Assembly (NCBI GenBank): GCA_024516035.1
Contig: CM044956.1
Span: 31,036,217-31,100,216 of the forward strand
DNA from: Bactericera cockerelli
Taxonomy: Eukaryota > Arthropoda > Insecta > Hemiptera > Triozidae
DNA length: 64,000 bases
Reading direction: 5' to 3'
Shown here: positions 54,606-64,000 of the stretch, one piece after another
Layout of the letters: each line of letters begins with the position of its first letter
How positions within the stretch are numbered: the first letter of the stretch is position 1
Program-made: the position numbers and the translations under genes
The notes under the pieces: generated by a model
Database searches by the model: none
What the model saw: only the letters and a program-made list of their open reading frames with translations
What the model was told of the DNA's origin: nothing

Positions 54606-54639
54606 TGATATGACCAGGCAGTTGAAAGCGATGTTAAAT

Positions 54640-55295
54640 TTTGTTTAAAAAAAAAACGCTTGCATACGAGTCTGCAACCATTTCGACATTTTCATCTTTA
54701 CTATTCAAGGTCCAAAACCCAACTGACCAAATTTCGTATTGTGTGCATGACACACACTTTCCCTCTTCTCTTAGGGTTGCAATATCGAAACGAAAATATC
54801 GAAACCATAATATCGATATCCGATATTAGAAGACTTCTCTCCCTTTACAATTCAATATTTCGTTACATAATATCGTTACATAATATCGTTACATAATTTC
54901 GTTACATAATTTCATCACATAATTTTGGTTATGTGCCAGAGCAAAGACATGAAAATGTCAAAAACGCTTGCATGCGAGTCTGCAACCATTTCGACATTTT
55001 CATCTTTACTATTCAAGGTCCAAAACCCAACTGACCAAATTTCGTATTGTGCGCATGACACATACCTTCTCTCTTCTCTTAGGGTTGCAATATCGAAACG
55101 AAAATATCGATATTAGGTATATCGATAATATCGAAACCATAATATCGATATCCGATATTAGAAGACTTCTCTCCCTTTACAATTCGATATTTTGTTACAT
55201 AATATCGTTACATAATATCGTTACACAATTTCGTTACATAATTTCGTCACATAATTTTGGTTATGTGCCAGAGCAAAGACATGAAAATGTCAAAA
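54640..55295. repeat. Two tandem copies of a repeat of about 310-320 bp
   Basis: Each copy starts aaacgcttgca(t)acgagtctgc, includes gttgcaatatcgaaacgaaa and a series of gttacataat words, and ends gacatgaaaatgtcaaaa. The copies start at about 54651 and 54962. A third copy is inserted inside the transposon at 55679-56083. Confidence 0.85.
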
Positions 55296-55382
55296 CATCG
55301 ATTAATTTTAACCAACTGCATTGAGGTTCTATTTCTAGGTATTGGACAGTTTAACTTTTGTTTGTCTATCTGTGTGAGGTTT

Positions 55383-56761
55383 GGGTCATTTTCATTTATC
55401 TTGGGCAATTGGATTTTTTCAAGTCATGAACGTTACCTTTTTCCTAAACAATTTTTAGGCTCAGAAGACTAAGACAAATACCTTTGAGCAAAAGCTTTCA
55501 TTTAGAGTATTTCTAGCAGCTACCTCTTCACACAAAATTACAAAATCTTCACGTACCAGGTAACGTTCACGACCACGGGTAACGTTCATGACGGTAACGT
55601 TCATGAGTAACACGCCACTAAAACAATCTTTTCTCAATAAAAGAATATTCACTTTACAAAAAAAAAATCCAAATTAAAATGCCTAGCGCGCTAACTCACT
55701 CTGCCACGGTGACTGTTGATATGACCATGCAGTTGAAAGCGATGTTAAATTTTTGTTTAAAAAAACGCTTGCATACGAGTTTGCAACCATTTCGACATTT
55801 TCATCTTTACTATTCAAGGTCCAAAACCCAACTGACCAAATTTCGTATTGTGCGCATGACACACACTTTCCCTCTTCTCTTAGGGTTGCAATATCGAAAC
55901 GAAAATATCGATATTAGGTATATCGATAATATCGAAACCATAATATCGATATCCGATATTAGAAGACTTCTCTCCCTTTACAATTCGATATTTCGTTACA
56001 TAATATCGTTACATAATTTCGTTACATAATTTCGTCACATAATTTTGGTTATGTGCCAGAGCAAAGACATGAAAATGTCAAAATATTTGATTGGAAAGAG
56101 GACCTGCAGAAGAATTAAAGAAATACATTATATATTAAAGAATCATTACAATTTATTTAAAAAAACCGCGTAACGTTCTTGTCAAAAAAAATTAGACCCA
56201 CCATTGTCCCTCACTGTACTCCATCCAACATCCAACTGACAGGAAATTTCAAAACAAAAACAATGTCATCTGTAAGAAGCAAAATGGCGGCAGCTGCTAG
56301 CTTCTCATTCTAAGGGTTTTTCAAAATGGTTTACATTTTTTTGGGGGTAACATTCATGACGGAGATTTTTTTTTCTTCGTAGGGACACAACTTTACACGT
56401 CTGTAGAATGAGGTGAACATTATTATTTTTATGAAAACTAATGGTCACATCCTAAATAAACTGTATTTTTCTCATTTATATTGGATTTTGGTGAAAATAA
56501 TGGGGAGAAATACATTTTTTTCTATCAGACACAGTAAAATCTTAGACTAAGGGACACCTAAAATATCATGAACGTTACTTACATAACTGGCAATTTTGAG
56601 TCTCCACATTAGTTTAAAAGACAATTTGTTATTGTAATTTATAAAAAAAATTGTTTCCTATGTGATCAAATAGATTTTAGTCATATATCCCTATTATTTT
56701 CACATTTATTAAAGGAGAAAGGTTGCGGACATGATATGCCCAAGATAAATGAAAATGACCC
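55383..56761. mobile_element. DNA transposon copy 2 (GGGTCATTTTCAT ends, 4-bp target duplication GTTT)
   Basis: Same ends and interior as the copy at 38556-39526, flanked by GTTT at 55379-55382 and 56762-56765. It is about 400 bp longer because of the insert at about 55679-56083. Apart from that, the copies differ by only scattered substitutions. Confidence 0.9.
55679..56083. repeat. Insert inside transposon copy 2: duplicate of flanking DNA
   Basis: It begins atgcctagcgcgctaactca, the same SINE-E head fragment as at 54571, and runs through the 310-bp unit to gacatgaaaatgtcaaaa. It then rejoins the transposon at atatttgattggaaagag. Confidence 0.85.
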
Positions 56762-57404
56762 GTTTACATTTCACAGAACTACTGGTATTTGGTACTAGAT
56801 AGTTGGATTGTTTCTTATCTTTATAGATGTCTTATGGCATGTAGTTTTATAGGACACTGTAACAAACAGTGAACAGAAATTGACAGTTTTGTGATCGTAA
56901 TGAATAATTTCATTATCTAATAAAATATAATATGTTTTAAAGAAAAAATTAATTTTTCAACTGGACAATTTGTTTTAAAATTTGGTGCCAATGTGCCATC
57001 GTCAAGGAAATGTTTGCATTTGTCTTTACTATTGTCTATACGGACTTTTTTGAAATACGACACAGTCCCTACATACCACTGTTGCCAAAGCCTGTATGAA
57101 TTCACCTACAAGGATTCTACCTACAATTTTTTTAGGGTTCTCAATTTTTAGGGTTCTTATTTTCCAAGATGATTTTTATGATTATTACAATCGATCTACA
57201 TTTTTTGTCTATATCTATAATAAAAGATAGCTCCACCATGAGGTTGAACAACGTTGACCCTGCTTGAGCGGGATAAGACAGAGCAAAAGATGAAAAGAAG
57301 ATGTATGTATTATTATGTATGAGTGTATGAATGTTCTTTATACAAATCAACAACGTTTGACCAAGAAACCTGAATTTTGGCAATTAGGTCCGTTTGGATC
57401 AAAA
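56762..57404. other. Intergenic DNA, nothing recognised except a dispersed repeat word
   Basis: Near 57240-57290 the phrase 'gttgaccctgcttgagcggg' is the inverse of a phrase at about 28750, indicating a dispersed repeat. No gene seen. Confidence 0.4.
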
Positions 57405-57735
57405 TATATCTCCTTGAGGTTAAGCTACAATGAGCAAGGATGAAAATTGGACGGCTGACCCAAAAAATAATCACGTTTTTCGACCAAAATGACATTTTTT
57501 CTCGAAATTTGTCGCAACGACCTACCAACTCAAAGAAAGAAAGTTTTAGGTAAGGGTTTGAGCTTTCATTTGATATATCGATCGCGAACTTCTAATGAGC
57601 CATTCTTGAGCTACCCCGGTTAAGGATAGAAAATGGATGGGTAACTCAAAAAAATCCACATTTTTCGACCTAAATGACATTTTTTCTTTAAATTTGTCGA
57701 GTTGACCTATCAAATCAAAGCGTGAAAGGACGTCG
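57405..57735. repeat. Two copies of a repeat of about 187 bp
   Basis: Both units contain 'tttttcgacc(a/t)aaatgacat', an 'aaatttgtcg' word and 'gacctaccaa/gacctatcaa', about 187 bp apart, with gagctttcatttgatatatc between. The order of words resembles the 185-bp array at 63.2-63.9 kb. Confidence 0.65.
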
Positions 57736-57736
57736 G

Positions 57737-57905
57737 GTCGGGCCCGTTTTTCTGCCTTCCTAAGGGGTATCCGGGTATCCCCGACAGTATGAATATCTAC
57801 TTGGAAAAGAAGAATTCATATTGCAAGGCCTAATCCACTTCGTAACAAACTATTTCTTATAAATAAATAAGAAAAACTTGTGGCGCCAACAAGTGAAAAA
57901 AAACT
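57737..57905. repeat. Boundary module, copy 1
   Basis: Contains gcccgtttttct, 'aaggcctaatccacttc' and ends with the near-palindrome acttgtggcgccaacaagtg. A second copy is at 59225-59395. Confidence 0.75.
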
Positions 57906-57911
57906 TACAGG

Positions 57912-58298
57912 TCAGAGCGGTCGAGGTGGTTAGGGTGGTCAGGGTAATTAGGGTAGTCGAGGTGGTTAGGATAGTCAGGATAGTCAAAGTAGTCGAGCTT
58001 GTTAGGGTGGTCGAGGTGGTCAGGATGTCATTGTGGTCAAGGTGATCGAGGTCATTAGGGTAGTCGAGGTGGTCAGAATAGTCCGGGTAGTCAAGATGGT
58101 CGAGGTCATTAGGGAGTTCGAGGTGGTCAGGATAGTCATGGTGGTCAAGATGGTCGAGGTCATTAGGGTGTTCGAGGTGGTCAGGATAGTCATGGTGGTC
58201 AAGATGGTCGAGGTTATAAGGGTGTTCAGGGTTGTCAAGGTAGTCAGAGGGGTCAAGGTGGACAGAGGGGTCAAGGTGGTCGAGGTCAATTGTGGCAT
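57912..58298. repeat. GGTGGTCA-type minisatellite
   Basis: A 9-bp-based degenerate repeat (gtcgaggtg, gtcaggata) with a 54-bp higher-order unit visible at about 58113 and 58167. The strand is strongly G-rich. Open frames on both strands are products of the 3-multiple period. Confidence 0.9.
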
Positions 58299-59224
58299 TT
58301 ACTTGAGTAGAGTTTACGGCAGCTAATTTACTTAAATTCTAAACTTAATACTAATGCTGTGTAATACTAATTGTGACAAAAAATACTTGAGTAGCGTTCA
58401 CGGCAGCTAATTTACTTAAATCCCCCTTCTATTCTTCATACTAATCTTAAAGCTAAAAAGCTAAGCAACGATTTGGGCAGGTGTATTGACTGCTAAACCC
58501 TTACTCCCTTAAAGCATCAATACTAAACTTCTAAATTGTTAGATGGCATCTGAACTAACTGAGCTGTTAAAAACCTTCACAGTTTGATTTCTTGAGTGTC
58601 GTTAAAGGAGATGAAGGTATTAGCTGTCAAAACCCCGACCACTTATATTCTTAATACTAACTTTAAAGAAAAGAAGCTAAGGCAACGTTTAGGACAGATG
58701 TAACTGCCAATCAAATCCCATCCCTCTTATATTCTTAATACTAAACTTAAAGCTAAAAAGCTAAGCAACGTTTTGGGCAGATTTATTAGGTTGAGCTCCC
58801 GGCCCGATTGTGTAGAGTGGGTAGGCTGGATAGGCTGAAAATGAATCCTAAGAACAACATGCACAATTGAACAGTACAATAAAGAGAAAAAAAGATAGCC
58901 AAAAATAGAAGAAAACATAGAAAATCATGCAACACAAAATCATGCAACATTAAACCATGCTACAAAGGGAAAATACAATAAGCAAAAAAAAATAAAAATA
59001 ATAAGCCATAATACGCGATGTAACTAGTATTATCTCGTACTATCGCTTGTAAAATAGGTGTTGGGTTGTAGCTAAACAGTACAACCCAACACCCTCGGCC
59101 TCCTCCTCCCCTACAGCCGGACCTTTCCTCGCCAAAACAGAGATCTTATACGATAGACAGGTCAATCATAAAAATATTCAAGACCATTCGTCAATAACAT
59201 AAAATTATCAGAATGAACTCGTTT
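58299..59224. repeat. Diverged precursors of the downstream satellites
   Basis: Single or double copies of the 83-bp unit words (ttgtgacaaaaaatacttga, acggcagctaatttacttaa) and three 'aaagctaaaaagctaagcaa' segments near 58450, 58670 and 58750. No gene seen. Confidence 0.6.
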
Positions 59225-59395
59225 CCAGGCCACCCAAGAGGTAGAGTTCCAGCCCGTTTTTCTAACTCCCTAAGTGGTATCCCCTATAATATGTATCCCT
59301 TTCACAGAAGGGATACATATTTTAAGGCCTAATCCACTTCTCTATAATCTAAATCGAAAAAAAACTTGTGGCGCCAACAAGTGAAATAAAAGGTG
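59225..59395. repeat. Boundary module, copy 2
   Basis: Same order as copy 1: gcccgtttttct, 'aaggcctaatccacttc', acttgtggcgccaacaagtg. In this copy a small hairpin (atgtatccctt...aagggatacat) lies in the middle. Confidence 0.75.
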
Positions 59396-59440
59396 AATTA
59401 AGGAAATTGCAACAACAAAAAAAAACATATGCATTCGTGT

Positions 59441-60555
59441 GTCAATATTCTTAATACTAAACTTAATACTAATGTAGCTTAGGAGTATTGTCAATATTCT
59501 TAATACTAAACTTAATACTAATGTAGCTTAGGAGTAATGTCAATATTCTTAATACTAAACTTAATACTAATGTAGCTTAGGAGTATTGTCAATATTCTTA
59601 ATACTAAACTTAATACTAATATAGGATAGGAGTAATGTCAATATTCTTAATACTAAACTTAATACTAATGTAGCTTAGGAGTAATGTCAATATTCTTAAT
59701 ACTAAACTTAATACTAATGTAGCTTAGGAGTAATGTCAATATTCTTAATACTAAACTTAATACTAATGTAGCTTAGGAGTAATGTCAATATTCTTAATAC
59801 TAAACTTAATACTAATATAGGATAGGAGTACTGTCAATATTCTTAATACTAAACTTAATACTAATGTAGCTTAGGAGTAATGTCAATATTCTTAATACTA
59901 AACTTAATACTAATGTAGCTTAGGAGTAATGTCAATATTCTTAATACTAAACTTAATACTAATGTAGCTTAGGAGTAATGTCAATATTCTTAATACTAAA
60001 CTTAATACTAATGTAGCTTAGGAGTAATGTCAATATTCTTAATACTAAACATATTACTAATGTAGCTTAGGAGTAATGTCAATATTCTTAATACTAAACT
60101 TAATACTAATATAGGATAGGAGTAATGTCAATATTCTTAATACTAAACGTAATACTAATATAGGATAGGAGTACTGTCAATATTCTTAATACTAAACTTA
60201 ATACTAATGTAGCTTAGGAGTAATGTCAATATTCTTAATACTAAACTTAATACTAATGTAGCTTAGGAGTAATGTCAATATTCTTAATACTAATGTAGCT
60301 CAGGAGTAATGTCAATATTCTTAATACTAATGTAGCTTAGGAGTAATGTCAATATTCTTAATACTAAACTTAATACTAATGTAGCTTAGGAGTAATGTCA
60401 ATATTCTTAATACTAAACTTAATACTAATGTAGCTTAGGAGTAATGTCAATATTCTTAATACTAAACTTAATACTAATGTAGCTTAGGAGTAATGTCAAT
60501 ATTCTTAATACTAAACTTAATACTAATATAGTAAAGGAGTAATGTCAATATTCTT
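59441..60555 (+). repeat. 49-bp satellite, about 23 units
   Basis: The unit contains gtcaatattcttaatactaa, then acttaatactaatgtagctt, then aggagtaat. Most units are identical or differ at one or two sites. A 'ataggataggag' variant recurs at regular-looking intervals, and two units are shortened near 60280-60340. Confidence 0.95.
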
Positions 60556-61150
60556 AATACTAAACTTAATACTAGTGCTGCGTGATATTAATTGTGACAA
60601 AAAAGTTTGAGTAGCGTTAACGGCAGCTAATTTACTTATATACTATACTTAATACTAGTGCTGCGTGATATTAATTGTGACAAAAAGTTCGAGTAGCGTT
60701 TACGGCAGCTAATTTGCTTATACACTAAACTTAATCCTAATGCTGCGTGATATGCATCGTGACAAAAAATGTTTGAGTAGTGTTTTGGCAGCTTATTTAC
60801 TTATATACTAAACTTAATACTAGTGCTGCGTGATATTAATTGTGACAAAAAAGATTGAGTAGCGTTTACGGCAGCTAATTTGCTTATACACTAAACTTAA
60901 TACTAGTGTTGCGTGATATTAATTGTGACAAAAAAAGTTTAAGTAGCGTCTACGGCAGCTTTATTACATATATACGAAATTAAAACTAGTGCTGCGTGAT
61001 ATTAATTGTGACAAAAAAAGTTTGAGTAGCGTTTAGGGCAGCTAATTTACTTATATACTAAACATAATACTAATGCTGCGTGATAATAATTGTGACAAAA
61101 AAAGTTTGAGTAGCGTTTACGGCAGCTAATTTACTTACATACTAAACTTA
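60556..61150 (+). repeat. 83-bp satellite, about seven units
   Basis: The unit contains gtgctgcgtgatattaattg, tgacaaaaaagtttgagtag, cggcagctaatttacttata and 'ctaaacttaatacta'. The last word is shared with the neighbouring 49-bp unit, so the two arrays are related. Confidence 0.92.
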
Positions 61151-61154
61151 ATAC

Positions 61155-61400
61155 TACCCAGACAGCACAGTCAACTGGATGTATACCATACTGTTAGGTG
61201 GAAAAAGTCTACTTGCCCACCTGGAAATCAGCTGGAGATTTCCACCTTCCACCTGACCTCCACCTGGAAATCAACTGGAAATGAACTGGAAAGTAACCCA
61301 ACTTTTAACTGGAAGTCAGTTGCCCAAAGTCAACTGGATTTGTTCCACTTATTTCCAGCTACTTATAGCGCTCTCTAGTGGATGGGTAGTAACTCACTAC
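61155..61400. repeat. MITE-like end rich in 'aactggaaa' words
   Basis: Starts acccagacagcacagtcaac and carries at least nine direct or inverted 'actgga'/'tccac' words. It resembles one end of a DNA transposon with subterminal repeats. The other end was not found. Confidence 0.45.
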
Positions 61401-62084
61401 CACAATGTTGACATACCTATTTACCTATACTGTACATTATACTACATAATAATCAAATGCTACGCTCTTGGTTTTGAGGTCGTGGGTTCGAATCCCATTA
61501 TATGCATTTTTTTTGCAAATAATAATAATAATAATAGTAATAAAAATCTAGAAACAAATGTATATTAGGCATAAATTCAATTTCAGTTATTTAATTTAGA
61601 GGCCATACATTCAAATCTCATGAAGAATATTTTTTTTGTATAAAAATAAAGTAATAAATTTTAAATAGGTTTTTTTAACACATACACACACACAAATTTG
61701 GGTATAATTTTTTTTTATAGAAATTTGGAAAGAAAAAGAAAATAACTAATCTGTTTTAAACAACACAATTCAAATAAGACTCTTTAACATGATTATATTT
61801 TACAATAAGAGTGTTTATTATTAATAAAAAAATTGTCACAAAAGTGTAAAATGCACTATTAAATTTCCACCATGTCACAAGACCTTGTACCAATGTATCA
61901 CAAGTACTTCCTAAGTAGGTATAATCTCTATATATAATACTCAAAGTTGTGCATGTCTGGCTGACTATGTCCTCTTGGGGTTACAATACGAAACGGTACT
62001 TTCACTGAGAGTTCACCCCCCCTAAGCCACCTTCAACATACTAGAAAATTATCAAAATAAAAATATGTAATACAATTTTCAAGT
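61401..62084. other. AT-rich intergenic DNA, no gene seen
   Basis: A box-B-like phrase (gtcgtgggttcgaatcccat at 61480-61499) shows another decayed tRNA-derived piece. Nothing else is recognised. Confidence 0.4.
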
Positions 62085-62270
62085 GCACTGGTAATCAAGT
62101 GGTTAACGTGCTAGTCAGATAATCCACTTAGCGTAGGGTTCCGTTGTTTCAATTTTTTCCTCATTATGGTTGTGACCACATAATAATAAGACTCTGAGGG
62201 TTAGGTGGTAGAAAATGCTTTGAGCATAACCTGACCTGGTGGTTACCTTCCAATTAAAAATGTTATTATT
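62085..62270 (+). repeat. tRNA-headed SINE with 'ctgagggttaggtggtag' tail
   Basis: Head 'tggtaatcaagtggttaacg' with a degraded box B (gtagggttccgttgtttc), then the tail also present at 50030-50135. An ATT run ends it. Confidence 0.6.
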
Positions 62271-62473
62271 ATTTTCATTAGGACACCGGCCATGAGAAAA
62301 AACCTTAATGGTGACAAAATGCCAGGTTTTAGCTAGTATAGAAATAAAATAATGATATCCAATTATAAAATATGCTCATACCATGTACATAATCACAATA
62401 AAATAATAATACTATGTAAATGAAAATATATTTCTTCAGTGAAACCAAAAATAACAAAGAAATAAACTAATAG

Positions 62474-62570
62474 CCAGCAGAAAATGATGATGAGGCATTG
62501 AATACACCAGTTTTTATGAAATAGCCAAAGTTAAGCAATGTCTAAAGTGGTGGAACATGGATTAGTGAAT
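62474..62570 (+). repeat. 5S-SINE head fragment
   Basis: gaggcattgaatacaccag, 'aaagttaagcaatgtcta' and 'ggattagtgaatg' follow the 5S-like head order. The body is missing. Confidence 0.6.
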
Positions 62571-63159
62571 GTTATTATGTATTTGTAATCCTTCATGACA
62601 ATTTACATACTTCTGTGGCTAATTAGAATTGCTGGGTTGTTTGCTTTGAGAATTATTACCAAAAAAGCATTTTTATACTTAAATTAAAACAAAATTGACT
62701 TAATTGTTAAGACTAGTGAAATTATAAAACACAATAGTGTGGAACACTTTTTTTTAATAGATATAAAATGAACACAAAATTTGAGGGGCTTCATAGTAAT
62801 AAGGTGGTTTAGAAAGCTGAATAGTTAATATTATTATTAGAGACAGTGCACAGAAGATTGGCTAATTAATTTTGAGTCAAATAATCAGGAAGCATGTAAA
62901 AAAGTATACACTACATCATCTTTTTAGTGTGGCAGAAGCACGTACGAGTGAAAAATTCATTTTATAATAAAATATTATGTATTGCATCTCTATATATAAA
63001 TGAGAAATATGGACGGGCTTTGTATCTTTGTGTGCAGGAATTGTTTAGGCGAAACGGTAAGAGATAGCAAAAAATTGATGGGAGACGACCCCAAGTAAAA
63101 TTGCCGAAAAACACCAGGAAAATTATCAAAAGTCCGAAATTCCAAACCGTCCTTGAGTT
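62571..63159. other. AT-rich intergenic DNA with dispersed repeat
   Basis: No gene. From about 63000 the wording (gcgaaacggtaagagatagc) is the inverse of 11055-11085. Confidence 0.4.
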
Positions 63160-63960
63160 ATGACCTTCCTCAAGTATTTCCTTGAGGAAGGGTCCGATTT
63201 TAAGACAGTCTTTGCCCTGGAACTTGAAATCTATCGCGAGGACCTATATTTTTTATTATTTAATAACAAATAAGACAAAATTAGCTTTCATTTAATTCAT
63301 TTTAGGCCACATTCTGACGTACCGTTCTGGAGATGTAAGCCAGAATGTTCGAAATTTCGACCTTTTTTTCAGACTTTTCACGTTTTTTAGCAGATTCCAG
63401 CGCGGAACTTAAAATTTGTCGCGAGGACCTATATTTTTTATTATTTAATAACACATTAGACAAAATAAGCTTTCATTTAATTCATATAAGGCCACATTCT
63501 GACGTACCGTTCTCGAGATAGAAGCCAGAATGTTCGAAATTTCGACCATTTTTTCAGACTTTTCACGTTTTTTAGCAGATTCCAGCGCGGAACTTAAAAT
63601 TTGTCGCGAGGACCTATATTTTTTATTATTTAATAACACATTAGGCAAAATAAGCTTTCATTTAATTCATATAAGGCCACATTCTGACGTACCGTTCTCG
63701 AGATAGAAGCCAGAATGTTCGAAATTTCGACCATTTTTTCAGACTTTTCACGCTTTTTTTTTACAGATTCCAGCACGGAACTTGAAAGTTATCGCGAGGA
63801 CCCATATTTTCATTGTAAAAACTGTCTGAGAACATCACATGATTTTATTTGAGCCCTTTGTTGCCATATTCTGACAAATCGTTCTCGAAATATGGGCCAG
63901 TTTGCTACATTATCAATATCCGCTATGATAGATTTGGCTCGGGATTTTGAAATTTACAGC
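63160..63960 (+). repeat. 185-bp tandem repeat, at least four units
   Basis: The marker ggaact(t) recurs at 63219, 63404, 63589 and 63777 (spacing 185, 185, 188). Units contain gtcgcgaggacctatatttt, agctttcatttaattcatat, cattctgacgtaccgttctc and gaatgttcgaaatttcgacc. The two middle units are nearly identical. The array runs towards the window end and decays into TG-rich DNA. Confidence 0.92.
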
Positions 63961-64000
63961 GATGATGGTTTTGTGTGTGTGTGGTGAGTGTGTGGTGATG

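Noticed and set aside
57895..57905. LTR retrotransposon primer-binding site at tggcgccaac (57887 and 59372)
   Set aside because: The word resembles a PBS, but both copies follow the same module and no LTR pair, polypurine tract or gag-pol frame is present. Kept only as an alternative in the findings.
58020..58326. Thr/Leu-rich and Val/Glu-rich frames over the GGTGGTCA minisatellite
   Set aside because: A repeat period that is a multiple of three keeps frames open on both strands. There is no start context or flanking coding sequence.
59441..61150. CRISPR-like array
   Set aside because: The units are head-to-tail with no unique spacers, and the genome is eukaryotic.

Overview
This window looks like nuclear DNA from an insect. 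It is AT-rich, its genes have short exons with GT-AG introns, and it carries a nervana-type Na+/K+-ATPase beta subunit and a gustatory-receptor-type seven-transmembrane gene. It is also full of SINEs, MITEs and satellites. A hemipteran such as a planthopper would fit, but that is a guess. There is no operon structure, CRISPR array or bona fide tRNA/rRNA gene. The tRNA-like and 5S-like sequences are heads of short retroposons.

Layout. 1-1905 (+): last four exons of a Na+/K+-ATPase beta subunit. 6532-7871 (-): unrecognised, apparently frameshifted gene. 11112-12222: piggyBac-like MITE with a hAT MITE nested inside. 13182-20683 (+): MRG15-like chromodomain/MRG protein, seven exons, 362 aa. 22420-27271 (-): homocysteine S-methyltransferase, five exons, 314 aa. 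30684-34505 (-): non-LTR retrotransposon with an intact 1081-codon ORF2. 35068-36977 (-): two-exon gustatory-receptor-like gene, 393 aa. 41220-46209 (+): second homocysteine S-methyltransferase, 308 aa. 47459-53978 (-): second MRG15-like gene, nine exons, 452 aa, followed in frame by an AT-hook reading frame. 54.1-64 kb: gene-poor, built of MITEs, templated duplications and at least four tandem arrays.

The main structural point is mirror symmetry. MRG(+) and methyltransferase(-) on the left are repeated as methyltransferase(+) and MRG(-) on the right, around a spacer with the LINE and the receptor gene. The methyltransferase copies share all four intron phases, so they arose by DNA duplication, but the proteins are well diverged, so the event is old.

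The most interesting local signals are four. (1) A 133-codon AT-hook extension lies in frame directly behind the stop codon of the minus-strand MRG gene. It has no usable internal ATG, and a possible 51-nt in-frame intron would remove the stop. (2) A 77-bp tandem array starts exactly at a methyltransferase splice acceptor, and every unit carries a copy of that acceptor. (3) There is an abundant SINE family with a 5S rRNA-like head. (4) A 4-bp-TSD transposon contains a copy of its own flanking DNA. All exon models were read by eye from splice signals and reading frame; none has been checked against RNA or homology searches.
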